This document shows positions 19,826 through 27,706 of a stretch of DNA of 64,000 nt, piece after piece. The notes under the pieces were generated by a model. The model worked only from the letters and a program-made list of their open reading frames with translations, had not been told where the DNA came from and made no database searches. Every line of letters starts with the position of its first letter. Positions within the stretch are counted from its first letter, which is position 1. Where the stretch lies: NCBI GenBank assembly GCA_026397505.1, contig JAPLUR010000045.1, positions 34,119-98,118 on the forward strand, written 5' to 3'. A program made the position numbers and the translations under genes. The DNA is from Candidatus Zixiibacteriota bacterium. GTDB taxonomy: Bacteria; Zixibacteria; MSB-5A5; GN15; PGXB01.

Positions 19826-20866
19826 TCAGTCCTTCAAGATAACTTCCTTTTCACCCTTTTCAATCTCACCAATGATATACGGCAATTCCTCCAGACTTCC
19901 TAATGCCTCCATGACCGTCTTTGCAATATCGGGCGCGACCACAATTATATACCCGATGCCCATATTAAAAGCCTGATACATGGCCTCGTCATCCACTCCG
20001 CCGGTGCTCTGGATAAAATCAAAGATTCTCGGAACCGACCAGGTTTTCTTGCTGATAACCGCTTTCAGGTTTTCGGGCAGGACCCGCACCAGATTACCGG
20101 CTATTCCGCCGCCGGTTATATGCGCCATCCCCCGGATTTCAAATTTACCCAACAGGGAAAGAATCGGTTCGAGATAGCAACGATGGGTCATCAGAAGCGC
20201 CTCGCCAATCTCCATCCCAAGGGCGTCAATTCGGTTATGATGCTTATGCCCGCCCATCTCAAAAACCACTTTCCGTGCCAACGAGTAGCCATTGGTATGC
20301 AGCCCATTGGAGCCGAGACCGATAATGATGTCCCCTTCCTTAATAGCGGCGCCGGTTACAATCCTGCTCTGGTCAACGACACCGACAATGAAGCCGGCCA
20401 GGTCATACTCGCCGGGGGCGTAAATATCCGGCATCTCTGCCGTCTCGCCTCCTATCAAGGCCATACCAGCTTTCCGGCAGGCCTGAGAAAGTCCTTTGAC
20501 AACCTCGGCCACAATCTCAGGATTGAGTCGTCCGGTGGCAATGTAATCGAGAAAGAAAAGGGGGCGGGCGCCATGGACCAGAATATCATTGACACAGTGG
20601 TTGACTATGTCCTCCCCAACCGTGTCATGACGGCCGGTCATAAAAGCAATTTTCAGTTTGGTCCCGACACCATCGGCCGATGAGACCAGGACCGGATCGG
20701 CATATCCGGCAAAATCAGGCTTAAAAAAGCCGCCAAAAGCCCCAATCTCGGAGAGAACCGACTTATTAAATGTCGCTCTGGCCAGTTCCTTTATTCTCTC
20801 TTTTGCTTTATCGGCCGCCGCGATATCTACCCCGGCCGCGGCATAATCTATCTTCTTGTTTTTCAT
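19826..20866 (-). CDS. purM: Phosphoribosylformylglycinamidine cyclo-ligase (AIR synthetase) PurM
   Basis: Converts FGAM to AIR in purine synthesis. Family hallmarks are DYAAAGVDIAA at the start, LVSSADGVGTKLKIA (about residue 60), the catalytic-site GGETAEMPDIY (about 140) and HITGGGIAGNL (about 255). It has 346 residues. It is the first gene of the long minus-strand operon ending at 10,409 and faces a GT2 gene across 87 bases. No purine riboswitch is seen in that gap. Confidence 0.95.
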   Translation of the reverse strand: MKNKKIDYAAAGVDIAAADKAKERIKELARATFNKSVLSEIGAFGGFFKPDFAGYADPVLVSSADGVGTKLKIAFMTGRHDTVGEDIVNHCVNDILVHGARPLFFLDYIATGRLNPEIVAEVVKGLSQACRKAGMALIGGETAEMPDIYAPGEYDLAGFIVGVVDQSRIVTGAAIKEGDIIIGLGSNGLHTNGYSLARKVVFEMGGHKHHNRIDALGMEIGEALLMTHRCYLEPILSLLGKFEIRGMAHITGGGIAGNLVRVLPENLKAVISKKTWSVPRIFDFIQSTGGVDDEAMYQAFNMGIGYIIVVAPDIAKTVMEALGSLEELPYIIGEIEKGEKEVILKD

Positions 20867-20953
20867 AGCAGTGGGCGAAAACTAATATTCCCGCATTATA
20901 AAGTCAAGGTAATAAGCCTTATGAATTTCCTGTAGACCTGCTTATATTAGCCT

Positions 20954-21667
20954 ATGCTCTTGACTGTTCTGATGCCGCTTTTCAACGAGGAAAGAACGGC
21001 CGCTGAAATCATCCAGCAGGTCATCGACCTTCCCTTACAACTGGAACTGATAATTATCAACAACGGTTCCGATGATGCCACCGGGATGATAATCCGGCAA
21101 TTCGGCGACCAGCCCAACATCCGGATAATCGACCGGGATAAAAATATCGGCAAAGGGGATGCTATCACCGAAGGTTTGAAACTTGCCCAGGGGAAGTACA
21201 CTGTCATTCAGGATGGTGATCTCGAATATGACCCGAATGATCTGGTCCGGATGGTCAAGCTGGCGGAAAGAGAGATGGCCCCGGTCGTTTTCGGTTCAAG
21301 GATTCTCAATCCCGCTTCCGGGATATCGTATCAACGGTATCTCTGGGGCGGGAAATTGCTGACCTGGCTGGCCAATTTCCTCTATGGCGTCGGCATCACC
21401 GATGAATCCACCTGTTACAAGATGATTCGCACCAACATAATGAAAGGGCTGAATCTGGAATGTCGCCGCTTTGAATTCTGTCCCGAGGTGGTAGCCAAAC
21501 TTGGACGCAATAAGATTAAGATTGTTGAGATTCCCATAACCTATCGGCCAAGAAATTTCGCCGAAGGGAAAAAAATTCGCTGGTTTGACGGCGCGGAGGC
21601 AATCTGGACGTTACTTAAGTACCGTTTTCAGTCGATGCGCCGCTTTGCGGTTAAGAATCAGAAATAA
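20954..21667 (+). CDS. Family 2 glycosyltransferase (dolichol/undecaprenyl-phosphate mannose synthase type)
   Basis: A 237-residue GT-A enzyme like DPM1/Ppm1, likely charging a polyprenyl phosphate with a sugar. It shows VLMPLFNEERT at the N-terminus, LIIINNGSDDAT (about 40), and the metal-binding QDGDLEYDP (about residue 92). It has no membrane anchor. The last 57 bases overlap the end of the convergent membrane-protein gene. No signal for a specific sugar is visible. Confidence 0.85.
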   Translation: MLLTVLMPLFNEERTAAEIIQQVIDLPLQLELIIINNGSDDATGMIIRQFGDQPNIRIIDRDKNIGKGDAITEGLKLAQGKYTVIQDGDLEYDPNDLVRMVKLAEREMAPVVFGSRILNPASGISYQRYLWGGKLLTWLANFLYGVGITDESTCYKMIRTNIMKGLNLECRRFEFCPEVVAKLGRNKIKIVEIPITYRPRNFAEGKKIRWFDGAEAIWTLLKYRFQSMRRFAVKNQK

Positions 21668-23344
21668 TCCACTCGCCGCGGCCAGAAGCGTGATAATCAG
21701 GCCAAAATAGAAATAAGGGGTGCGATAATAGAGTCCAATCTTCCGGTCATTAATTCCATAGCGGACTGATACCAGACCGTTGTTTTCTGATGTGGGGCGC
21801 CCATCGTCAGCATGCCATCCTTCATCATACCCGATGCCGAATATTATCGTTCCGGCCTGTGCGGGAGCAATGTCATATTCCACCCGGTTCGGTGTATAGT
21901 TGCGCCTCAGAACCTGCAGTTGCCCCTCCGGGATATACTCCATCAAAACTTCATTTAAAGGGGTAACCAGTCCCCGGCTTTCGCGGTATCCCGACAGCCA
22001 GGGAGCCGCCAGCGACCCGCGATTATGCAGAAACTGGTCATATATTTTATCCTTGCGGCCAATCTCCTGCTTGAACTCCTCGTTGAATCTCATTGACTCC
22101 GGCTTTTTCAAAGCGATCGACTGGAACGCCGGAAGATTTATCAGAAAATTCCCCAGCAGAATGATACCAACGAAGATTCCCGCCAGAATGCCCGCACCGC
22201 GCATCGAGGTTCTCAATTTTTCAATAAGATAATCCATCCCGAAACCGCCCATGACCGCAGCCGTAAGAATAACAAATTGAAAGGCGCGGGCAGGCGAGCG
22301 AATCGAGGAAAAGCCGGGCACCTGCATCATCAGATTCCAGGGCGAAAGGCTGGAAAAACTCCCCATCCCGAAAATCAGAAAAAAGAGGCCGATAACCAGC
22401 CAGAGACGGCATTTCTTGAATGAGAAAATCAATCCCACCAGAGCCAGTAGTACCACTAATGGCGAAATATAGGCGCTGTACTCATGCCATCCCCAGTATT
22501 GCCCGGAACCAGCCTGCCGGAAAATCTCGTGATTAAACGAAAAAAAGGCCGGCGGCAAAAGAGCTATCGGAGTGGAGTCGGAGGGCATTCCCTCCCATTT
22601 GTTCTGCGAAAGGTAATGAAACATCGGGATAAACTTCACCGCGGCCAGAAGCAGACCGCCTATGACGGAAAATAGATATGCCTTAATCAAGGTAAAAGAC
22701 TTCCCTTCAATGGAAAAAGCAATCGCAAAAATGGCCGAGAAGAAAGCCGTATAGAGAAATGGCACCGCGGCTCCGTTACCGAGAATTATCAGCGCGACAG
22801 CTACAACTCCGGCCAGAACATATTTCCAGTCATTCCGGGTTTGGAGAAGAAAATATAGCAGCCAGGGCAGAAAGCAAAAATGCGTGAACGGGATATGCCC
22901 GATACTGAAATGAAGGGCAAAATAGGAACCGCCGAAATAGACAAAAGAAACCAGATATGATGCAATTCCGGATAATCCCAATTTCCGCGCCAGAAGAAAA
23001 CTCCCCCAAAAACCGAGAAAATATGCCAGGAGGACTTGCAGTTTTAATCCTGCCACCGCGCCAAAAAGCAGGACGAGAGGGAAGAAAGGCGAAAGTATTC
23101 CAACCTCTGGGTGGGCAAACAGGATATTCCCCCCGCCGATATAGGGATTCCAGAACGGAAACTGATGATAATAAAGAATGGTCTTGGCCGGCACCGCCAT
23201 TATGGTGATAAAGAGCTCCCAGTCGCCGACGCCGATATAATCCCATTTCAGAAGAAACGGCAGGGTGAAGATAAAAGCCACCAGTAAAGAGATCAACGGC
23301 GGAATGTATTTACCGTAATGATTTCCGGGGGTATTGTCAGTCAT
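21611..23344 (-). CDS. Polytopic membrane protein, YfhO/GT-C-like
   Basis: A 577-residue inner-membrane protein with about twelve hydrophobic segments and a periplasmic-type C-terminal portion (about residues 430-530) before one last helix. The loop after the first helix (GVGDWELFITIMA) and the stretch FPFWNPYIGGGN resemble YfhO-like proteins, which are predicted GT-C-fold glycosyltransferases using polyprenyl-linked sugars. The neighbouring polyprenyl-phosphate sugar synthase would be a logical donor supplier. Function is inferred. The two genes converge and overlap by 57 bases. Confidence 0.7.
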   Translation of the reverse strand: MTDNTPGNHYGKYIPPLISLLVAFIFTLPFLLKWDYIGVGDWELFITIMAVPAKTILYYHQFPFWNPYIGGGNILFAHPEVGILSPFFPLVLLFGAVAGLKLQVLLAYFLGFWGSFLLARKLGLSGIASYLVSFVYFGGSYFALHFSIGHIPFTHFCFLPWLLYFLLQTRNDWKYVLAGVVAVALIILGNGAAVPFLYTAFFSAIFAIAFSIEGKSFTLIKAYLFSVIGGLLLAAVKFIPMFHYLSQNKWEGMPSDSTPIALLPPAFFSFNHEIFRQAGSGQYWGWHEYSAYISPLVVLLALVGLIFSFKKCRLWLVIGLFFLIFGMGSFSSLSPWNLMMQVPGFSSIRSPARAFQFVILTAAVMGGFGMDYLIEKLRTSMRGAGILAGIFVGIILLGNFLINLPAFQSIALKKPESMRFNEEFKQEIGRKDKIYDQFLHNRGSLAAPWLSGYRESRGLVTPLNEVLMEYIPEGQLQVLRRNYTPNRVEYDIAPAQAGTIIFGIGYDEGWHADDGRPTSENNGLVSVRYGINDRKIGLYYRTPYFYFGLIITLLAAASGLFLILNRKAAHRLKTVLK

Positions 23345-23445
23345 GGCCGGAATATAATCGGTTTTGACACAATGGCCAAATGGGATTTGGAATACACCCT
23401 CGTGAAATCCACAGACGCCCCATCATCACTGCCACAGGCAACGGC

Positions 23446-23529
23446 TCATTGAAGCTTGAGGTTGAGGCGAAAGATCAATTTTCTTACCGGGTCAGTCTGG
23501 TCCATATAAAGGCTGTCGGAGGAAGAATG
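23446..23529 (-). pseudogene. In-frame duplicate of the lipoprotein C-terminus
   Basis: Directly after the lipoprotein stop, and in the same frame, the minus strand encodes SDSLYMDQTDPVRKLIF, then RLNLKLQ and a TGA. This mirrors the real C-terminus ADSLNMDGIDTVGGLTF then KLRLRAL, at about half identity over 24 codons. It has no start of its own. It looks like the tail of a former tandem paralogue, or of a longer protein truncated by the TGA at 23530-23532. Confidence 0.5.
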
Positions 23530-23964
23530 TCAGAGGGCGCGGAGACGCAGTTTAAATGTGAGTCCGCCTACCGTATCTATACCGTCCATATTCAGGCTGT
23601 CCGCAATCCGCCAATAGCGATATTTCCCCGAAAGGTCATATCGATGATTGCAGTCTGAGGAGAAAGTTGCCCCTTCCAAGATGAAATCTATAGTATCAGG
23701 CGAAATATACAAGTAGGGAACAGTGGCTTCACAGGATTTCTCAACGTCTTCCTCGATGCAGTAATCATACGCGACATTTTCCGGCAGAACTGAGAAATAG
23801 ACGTAAAATGTATGAACATAAGGACGACCAGAGATCATCTCGGTCGCACAATATTGACCGACATAAGAGTTTTTTGGCTCGACTGATCGATTGGAGAAAT
23901 CTTTTCTGCACCCCGATAGAAGACAAAGCAAAGCCGCCATGCCAATAAATAGATTTTTTGCCAT
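23530..23964 (-). CDS. Small hypothetical lipoprotein
   Basis: A 144-residue protein with a type II signal peptide and lipobox LLSGC (Cys at about residue 19), so it should be lipidated and envelope-anchored. The mature part holds four more cysteines and ends in a short strand-rich segment. I recognise no family. The ATG follows a GAGAG-type ribosome site. A degenerate copy of its last 24 codons follows the stop. It stands alone between the S41 protease and the membrane-protein gene. Confidence 0.65.
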   Translation of the reverse strand: MAKNLFIGMAALLCLLSGCRKDFSNRSVEPKNSYVGQYCATEMISGRPYVHTFYVYFSVLPENVAYDYCIEEDVEKSCEATVPYLYISPDTIDFILEGATFSSDCNHRYDLSGKYRYWRIADSLNMDGIDTVGGLTFKLRLRAL

Positions 23965-24064
23965 TCTCTCTCCTTGCCTGTGTACAATTTCCTAAAAAAT
24001 TATTCAAAAATCAAGGAGAAATCGGACAATCTACAAGATATTTGTTTTCCGTTTCAAGAGAACC

Positions 24065-25471
24065 TCATGGATTCTTGGGATTGCTATCGGTCCGACCGTT
24101 GTCATACATGCCGACCAGTTCCGTCACCTTGCCGGAGGAATCTCTGACAAACTTTATCCGGAAATAGTCGAGCCCCTCCGCCATAAATTTATCATTCCCC
24201 ATCGGTATCAAGGAAAACCGAGGGTTCTTTTCCCTTTGGTAATAGAGGCGGCCGTTTTCAATGGTAACATGGCGCGGGCCAAAGTCACCCACATACAATT
24301 TGAGGGAGTCTTCCGGAAGGCTGATCGGATTGACAATCGTCTCCAACCCTTCCATTGCCCACTCCAGCTCCCTTTTTCTATCCGGGCTGTCGGCTTTCTG
24401 AGCCAACTTCTTAAGAGCCTCCAGATGCGCCACGTTTAAAGCCTGGTCGGATGGAACAGCAATATCCGGCGTCACTCCGGTTCCTTCCCAATTGGTGCCG
24501 GAAATAGGATTTATAGCGCGTCCATAAGGAAGTTGTACCCCGACATTCAGATTCTTAAAGACTTTTCGGTTGACCGGATGAGCCCCTCCGCCGGTGGTTT
24601 CACCTATGATGGTGCCTCGTTTGAGGTTCTTCATATTATAAGTGAATTCCTCCGCCCCCGAGAAAGTATAGGAACTGGTCAGAACATAGAGATCGGCCTT
24701 GGGGAGCCGCGTCCCGGGGACATAGGCATAACTCCAATACTGTTCGGTGGAGTCGCTGGCGCGAATATAGAAACTATTAAGATGAACCGGCTCTTCAAAG
24801 AAATAGCTGGAGAGAAGCTGAATCATGCTGGGGTAACCGCCCCCATTCTGGCGCAGGTCAATAATAATAGCATCAGTGTTCCCCAGAAAATTCATGGCGG
24901 CAATTGCGGTTGCTCCGGCGTTTTTAGCATCGGAAAATTGGCGGAAATCCAGATACCCGATATTGCCGTTAAGAATCTTAACCTCTTTAAATCCAAAATT
25001 ATCGCGCTTGCTTTCGGTTAGCTGTACTGCCTTGGCCGAATCGGTCAGGGTATCGTTGGCCATCTGGTCAATATATTTATCCGGAACAAACCTGACATTG
25101 AGATGCTTATCATTGCTCACCGACTGCAGGTCTTCGCTCAGTTTACGACAGAAAGCATCACAACCGGCGAGTTCCTTATACCTGCCATCCTTGAGCTGTT
25201 TTCGAAGATGCTCCTCCATCTTCCTGGCCACGTCCGGAAAAACATAGGTTGTGTTGAGGGCGCCGGAGATACTGTCAATGATCTCTTTCTGCATACGGGC
25301 ATCAATTGTTTTGTCCTCCCCCGGTCCCACCGGCCCTCCCTGAGCCACGGACATAAGAGGCATCAGCAGGACCATAAAGAAAATCGTGACTGCAATTATC
25401 CCGGGTATTACCGCTTTTGCAGAACGAGTTCTTCCCGGCATCTGCCTGGTCAACGGAATTTCTACTGTCAT
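24065..25471 (-). CDS. Exported S41-family peptidase (tail-specific protease / IRBP-like)
   Basis: A 468-residue protein with an N-terminal membrane or signal segment (about residues 24-44), an IRBP-type N-terminal helical domain (about 55-115), and the TSPc core. The catalytic Ser is expected in SSYTFSGAEEF (about residue 272), with GETTGGGAHP shortly after; IDLRQNGGGYPSM (about 205) is the usual substrate-binding strand. No PDZ domain is evident, as in the IRBP-like subgroup. A C-terminal extension of about 80 residues resembles the DUF3471-type tail of serine hydrolases. A good AGGAG site precedes ATG 25471. Confidence 0.85.
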   Translation of the reverse strand: MTVEIPLTRQMPGRTRSAKAVIPGIIAVTIFFMVLLMPLMSVAQGGPVGPGEDKTIDARMQKEIIDSISGALNTTYVFPDVARKMEEHLRKQLKDGRYKELAGCDAFCRKLSEDLQSVSNDKHLNVRFVPDKYIDQMANDTLTDSAKAVQLTESKRDNFGFKEVKILNGNIGYLDFRQFSDAKNAGATAIAAMNFLGNTDAIIIDLRQNGGGYPSMIQLLSSYFFEEPVHLNSFYIRASDSTEQYWSYAYVPGTRLPKADLYVLTSSYTFSGAEEFTYNMKNLKRGTIIGETTGGGAHPVNRKVFKNLNVGVQLPYGRAINPISGTNWEGTGVTPDIAVPSDQALNVAHLEALKKLAQKADSPDRKRELEWAMEGLETIVNPISLPEDSLKLYVGDFGPRHVTIENGRLYYQREKNPRFSLIPMGNDKFMAEGLDYFRIKFVRDSSGKVTELVGMYDNGRTDSNPKNP

Positions 25472-25492
25472 GGTTTGCTCCTTGCTATACGG

Positions 25493-26458
25493 TTACGTGT
25501 TTTTCGTCAAATCCAATTTCATGTAGATTGATTTTCTCCGATAATCTGTCGCCCATTCCGGCTTGCCCAAAATCTCCTTAAAGCCCAGTTTACGATATAG
25601 CGCCGACGCGATTTCCAGTTTCGGGCTGGTCTGAAGGACAATTTCCCGGCCGCCAAGCCGGCGAATCCGATCAATCGCACTCAAGGCCAGTTTTTTTCCC
25701 GCCTGCATACCCCGTGCCTTTTTTGTTACTGCCATTTTTGTCAGTTCATAAACATCATCATTGTGCTTGATCACGGCCGCTGTCCCGATAATCGAGCGAT
25801 CAAGCCGGGCGAAAATCACCAAGCCTCCTTTCCGGATAATCTTGCGGGCCGGATCGGATAGGATTTTTCGATCCGATTCCTCTAATGAAAAAAATTCCCG
25901 CAGCCATTCGGAATTCAGCTCCAGAAAATATCTTTTGTGTCGCCGATGATAGCCGATTATTTCCACCATATTGAACTGGCGATTCTTCACCCGCATCATG
26001 ACTCTCTCAAACATGCCAGACCGATTCAGGGCGGCTTCCAGCCGCCCCAGGTCTTTCATAAAATCACCGTCAGCCTGGCGAATGAATTCCCTCGTGGCCG
26101 ATTCAACATCCCCCCAGATAGGCTCAAGTATCTTCAAGGTTCTTCTTCCCTCGGGGGTGAGCAACAGCAGGCGCTTTCTTCGGTCATCTTTATCGGTGGT
26201 CGAGGCCAGCAGCCCGCGCGCCGCCATTTCGCCGGCTATTTGATTTACCGCCGGGTAGGTCAGCCCAATAGCCGCCGCCACGGCCGTAACAGTCATGGAT
26301 GGCTTATCTCTCAAAGCATACATCACCGGAAACCATCGGGCCTCAAAGTCAATCCGGCAGGCTTCATAGACCCGCGAAACATCATGCTGCAGTGCCTCGG
26401 CCAGCCTTTTGAGCCGGCTGGCAAGTGCTAAAGGCCCCAATCGGGCAATCAAATCCAT
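25493..26458 (-). CDS. MarR-type regulator fused to a GNAT acetyltransferase
   Basis: A 321-residue fusion. Residues about 30-140 form a MarR winged helix: MTVTAVAAAIGLTYPAVNQI is the recognition region and TDKDDRRKRLLLLTPEGRR the wing. Residues about 175-315 are a GNAT domain with AVTKKARGMQAGKKL as the acetyl-CoA loop. Such fusions are known in several phyla; ligands and targets are mostly unknown. GGAGG lies seven bases before ATG 26458. A palindromic operator 40 bases upstream suggests autoregulation, and the S41 protease gene 21 bases downstream is probably co-transcribed. Confidence 0.85.
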   Translation of the reverse strand: MDLIARLGPLALASRLKRLAEALQHDVSRVYEACRIDFEARWFPVMYALRDKPSMTVTAVAAAIGLTYPAVNQIAGEMAARGLLASTTDKDDRRKRLLLLTPEGRRTLKILEPIWGDVESATREFIRQADGDFMKDLGRLEAALNRSGMFERVMMRVKNRQFNMVEIIGYHRRHKRYFLELNSEWLREFFSLEESDRKILSDPARKIIRKGGLVIFARLDRSIIGTAAVIKHNDDVYELTKMAVTKKARGMQAGKKLALSAIDRIRRLGGREIVLQTSPKLEIASALYRKLGFKEILGKPEWATDYRRKSIYMKLDLTKNT

Positions 26459-26496
26459 TCACTTTCCTCCATATGATACAATTCCATCAATATGGG

Positions 26497-26521
26497 TGTA
26501 AGAATATGTAAGTTCTTACAT
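26497..26521 (-). promoter_or_regulatory. Palindromic operator before the MarR-GNAT gene
   Basis: Two nested inverted repeats: TGTAAGAA (26497-26504) pairs with TTCTTACA (26513-26520), and ATGTAAG (26506-26512) pairs with CTTACAT (26515-26521) around a TT centre. MarR proteins bind palindromes of this size near their own promoters. The site is 39-63 bases upstream of the start. Confidence 0.6.
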
Positions 26522-26783
26522 TTTATTTTGACGTTTTGTTTCGATTTTTGTTCAGCCGGGTGATGTTTGCCCGAATTAAAACATGCGCCAACCATAGAAA
26601 CGGTCCGGGATTCCGGTCGCAGCCAATTGCCAATCGATCGCGCCGAAAGGCCGTTTTACTATGAGCGACAGCCTGAAATCACGGGCCCAATGGCCGGAAA
26701 TCGATCTTTCCGGGGAATCTTGATTTGATGGAAAATTGCCTCTCCATTTGCCCAAACGAGATAAATACCGCGACATGGAGGAC

Positions 26784-26813
26784 AAAAAAAGGCCGAATTT
26801 GCATTCGGCCTTT
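26784..26813 (-). terminator. Rho-independent terminator of the SWIB gene
   Basis: An 11-base-pair perfect stem (26788-26798 with 26803-26813), a four-base loop and, on the minus strand, a run of seven T. It begins 19 bases after the SWIB stop codon. Confidence 0.9.
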
Positions 26814-26831
26814 ATAGAATAGCAATGAAAT

Positions 26832-27209
26832 CTATTTCATGTGCTTGGCAACCAGCTTGGTCATCTCAAACATGCTGACCTGCTTTTTGCCGCCGAAGAC
26901 CGCTTTCAGGTTGTCATCTGCGTTGATCATTCTCCTGTTGACACTATCCTGCAGCTTGTTCTTCTTGATATACTCCCAGAGCTTCTTGGTGATTTCCGTG
27001 CGGGGAATCGGTTTCAACCCCACCACGGCCCCAAGCATCTCATCGGGCTGCATCGGCCTCATGAAAGCTGGATTCGGTTTGCGAGCTGTTTTCTTCTTAG
27101 GAGCCGCTTTCTTCTTCACCACTTTCTTTTTGGCCGGCATTTTGGCGGCTTTTTTCTTAACCGGCGCTTTTTTCTGGGCCGGCTTCTTAGCCGCTTTCTT
27201 AACTGCCAT
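26832..27209 (-). CDS. SWIB/MDM2-domain protein with lysine-rich histone-H1-like tail
   Basis: A 125-residue protein in two parts. Residues 1-45 are a Lys/Ala/Pro-rich tail with KKAAKKPAQKK-type repeats like histone H1 C-termini. Residues about 50-125 are a SWIB domain (LKPIPRTEITKKLWEYIKKN, then INADDNLKAVFGGKKQVSMF). Similar proteins occur in Chlamydiae and some FCB-group bacteria and are thought to bind DNA; the role here is unproven. AGGAGG lies seven bases before ATG 27209. A TTG just before it extends the frame by one codon but is less likely. A strong terminator follows. Confidence 0.85.
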   Translation of the reverse strand: MAVKKAAKKPAQKKAPVKKKAAKMPAKKKVVKKKAAPKKKTARKPNPAFMRPMQPDEMLGAVVGLKPIPRTEITKKLWEYIKKNKLQDSVNRRMINADDNLKAVFGGKKQVSMFEMTKLVAKHMK

Positions 27210-27250
27210 CAATTCCTCCTTTTAACCTTCAGAGGGGATTTCGTGGTTTC

Positions 27251-27271
27251 TCAGATCGTCATTGGATCTGA
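27251..27271 (-). repeat. Hairpin between micro-ORF and SWIB gene
   Basis: A perfect 7-base-pair inverted repeat, TCAGATC (27251-27257) with GATCTGA (27265-27271), seven-base loop. No T-run follows, so it is more likely an mRNA stability or attenuation element than a terminator. Confidence 0.4.
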
Positions 27272-27277
27272 AACTCG

Positions 27278-27349
27278 TCATTTCTTCTTGGCCGTCTTCT
27301 TGGTCTTCTTGGGCGGCTTCTTGGCGACTTTCTTCTTCGCTGCTGGCAT
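27278..27349 (-). CDS. 23-residue lysine-rich micro-ORF
   Basis: Starts at ATG 27349 with AGGAGG six bases upstream and ends at TGA 27278. The product begins MPAAKKKVAKKPPKK and ends TAKKK: 13 of 23 residues are lysine, with no acidic residue. Composition matches the tail of the SWIB protein 69 bases downstream on the same strand. It could be a tiny nucleic-acid-binding peptide, a leader peptide, or the remnant of a duplicated tail. The strong ribosome site argues that it is translated. Confidence 0.55.
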   Translation of the reverse strand: MPAAKKKVAKKPPKKTKKTAKKK

Positions 27350-27706
27350 TAGATCCTCCTGAATAATTGAGGGGTTTAAGGCTTATGTTTACCTTGGTTT
27401 ATTTCTTCCTTGAACCGGAGCTGTACTTACTACCCAGGCACCGATTTTCCTTTTTCCTCCACAATTTTCGTGTTGCTACCGAATTAAAATTATGTTTAAA
27501 ACTTATTGCAACAAAAATTTTTCATTTTTGCAATATATTTTGCTATGAGAGGCCGCAATTCTCATAGGGGAAAACGACCCTTTCCGATAATGTATTAAAA
27601 TCTCCATTATCAGCCGCGGAATCGCAGGGGGCGTTTTTTGGCTTATACAAGCCATCTTCGGCCAATCGTGCAAATTCGGGGAAAGCCTTCTGAAGAAAAA
27701 AGTCCA
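27350..27706. other. AT-rich intergenic region upstream of the micro-ORF
   Basis: No credible gene. It holds an 8-base-pair inverted repeat, CTATGAGA (27543-27550) with TCTCATAG (27560-27567), and very AT-rich DNA at 27478-27545 where a minus-strand promoter for the micro-ORF/SWIB unit would fit (TTGTTG, 16 bases, TAATTT). The 3' end of the cytidylate-kinase-like gene lies at its right edge. Confidence 0.4.

Noticed and set aside
26576..26785. 69-codon minus-strand frame beside the SWIB terminator
   Set aside because: It starts inside the terminator with no ribosome site and matches no family I know.
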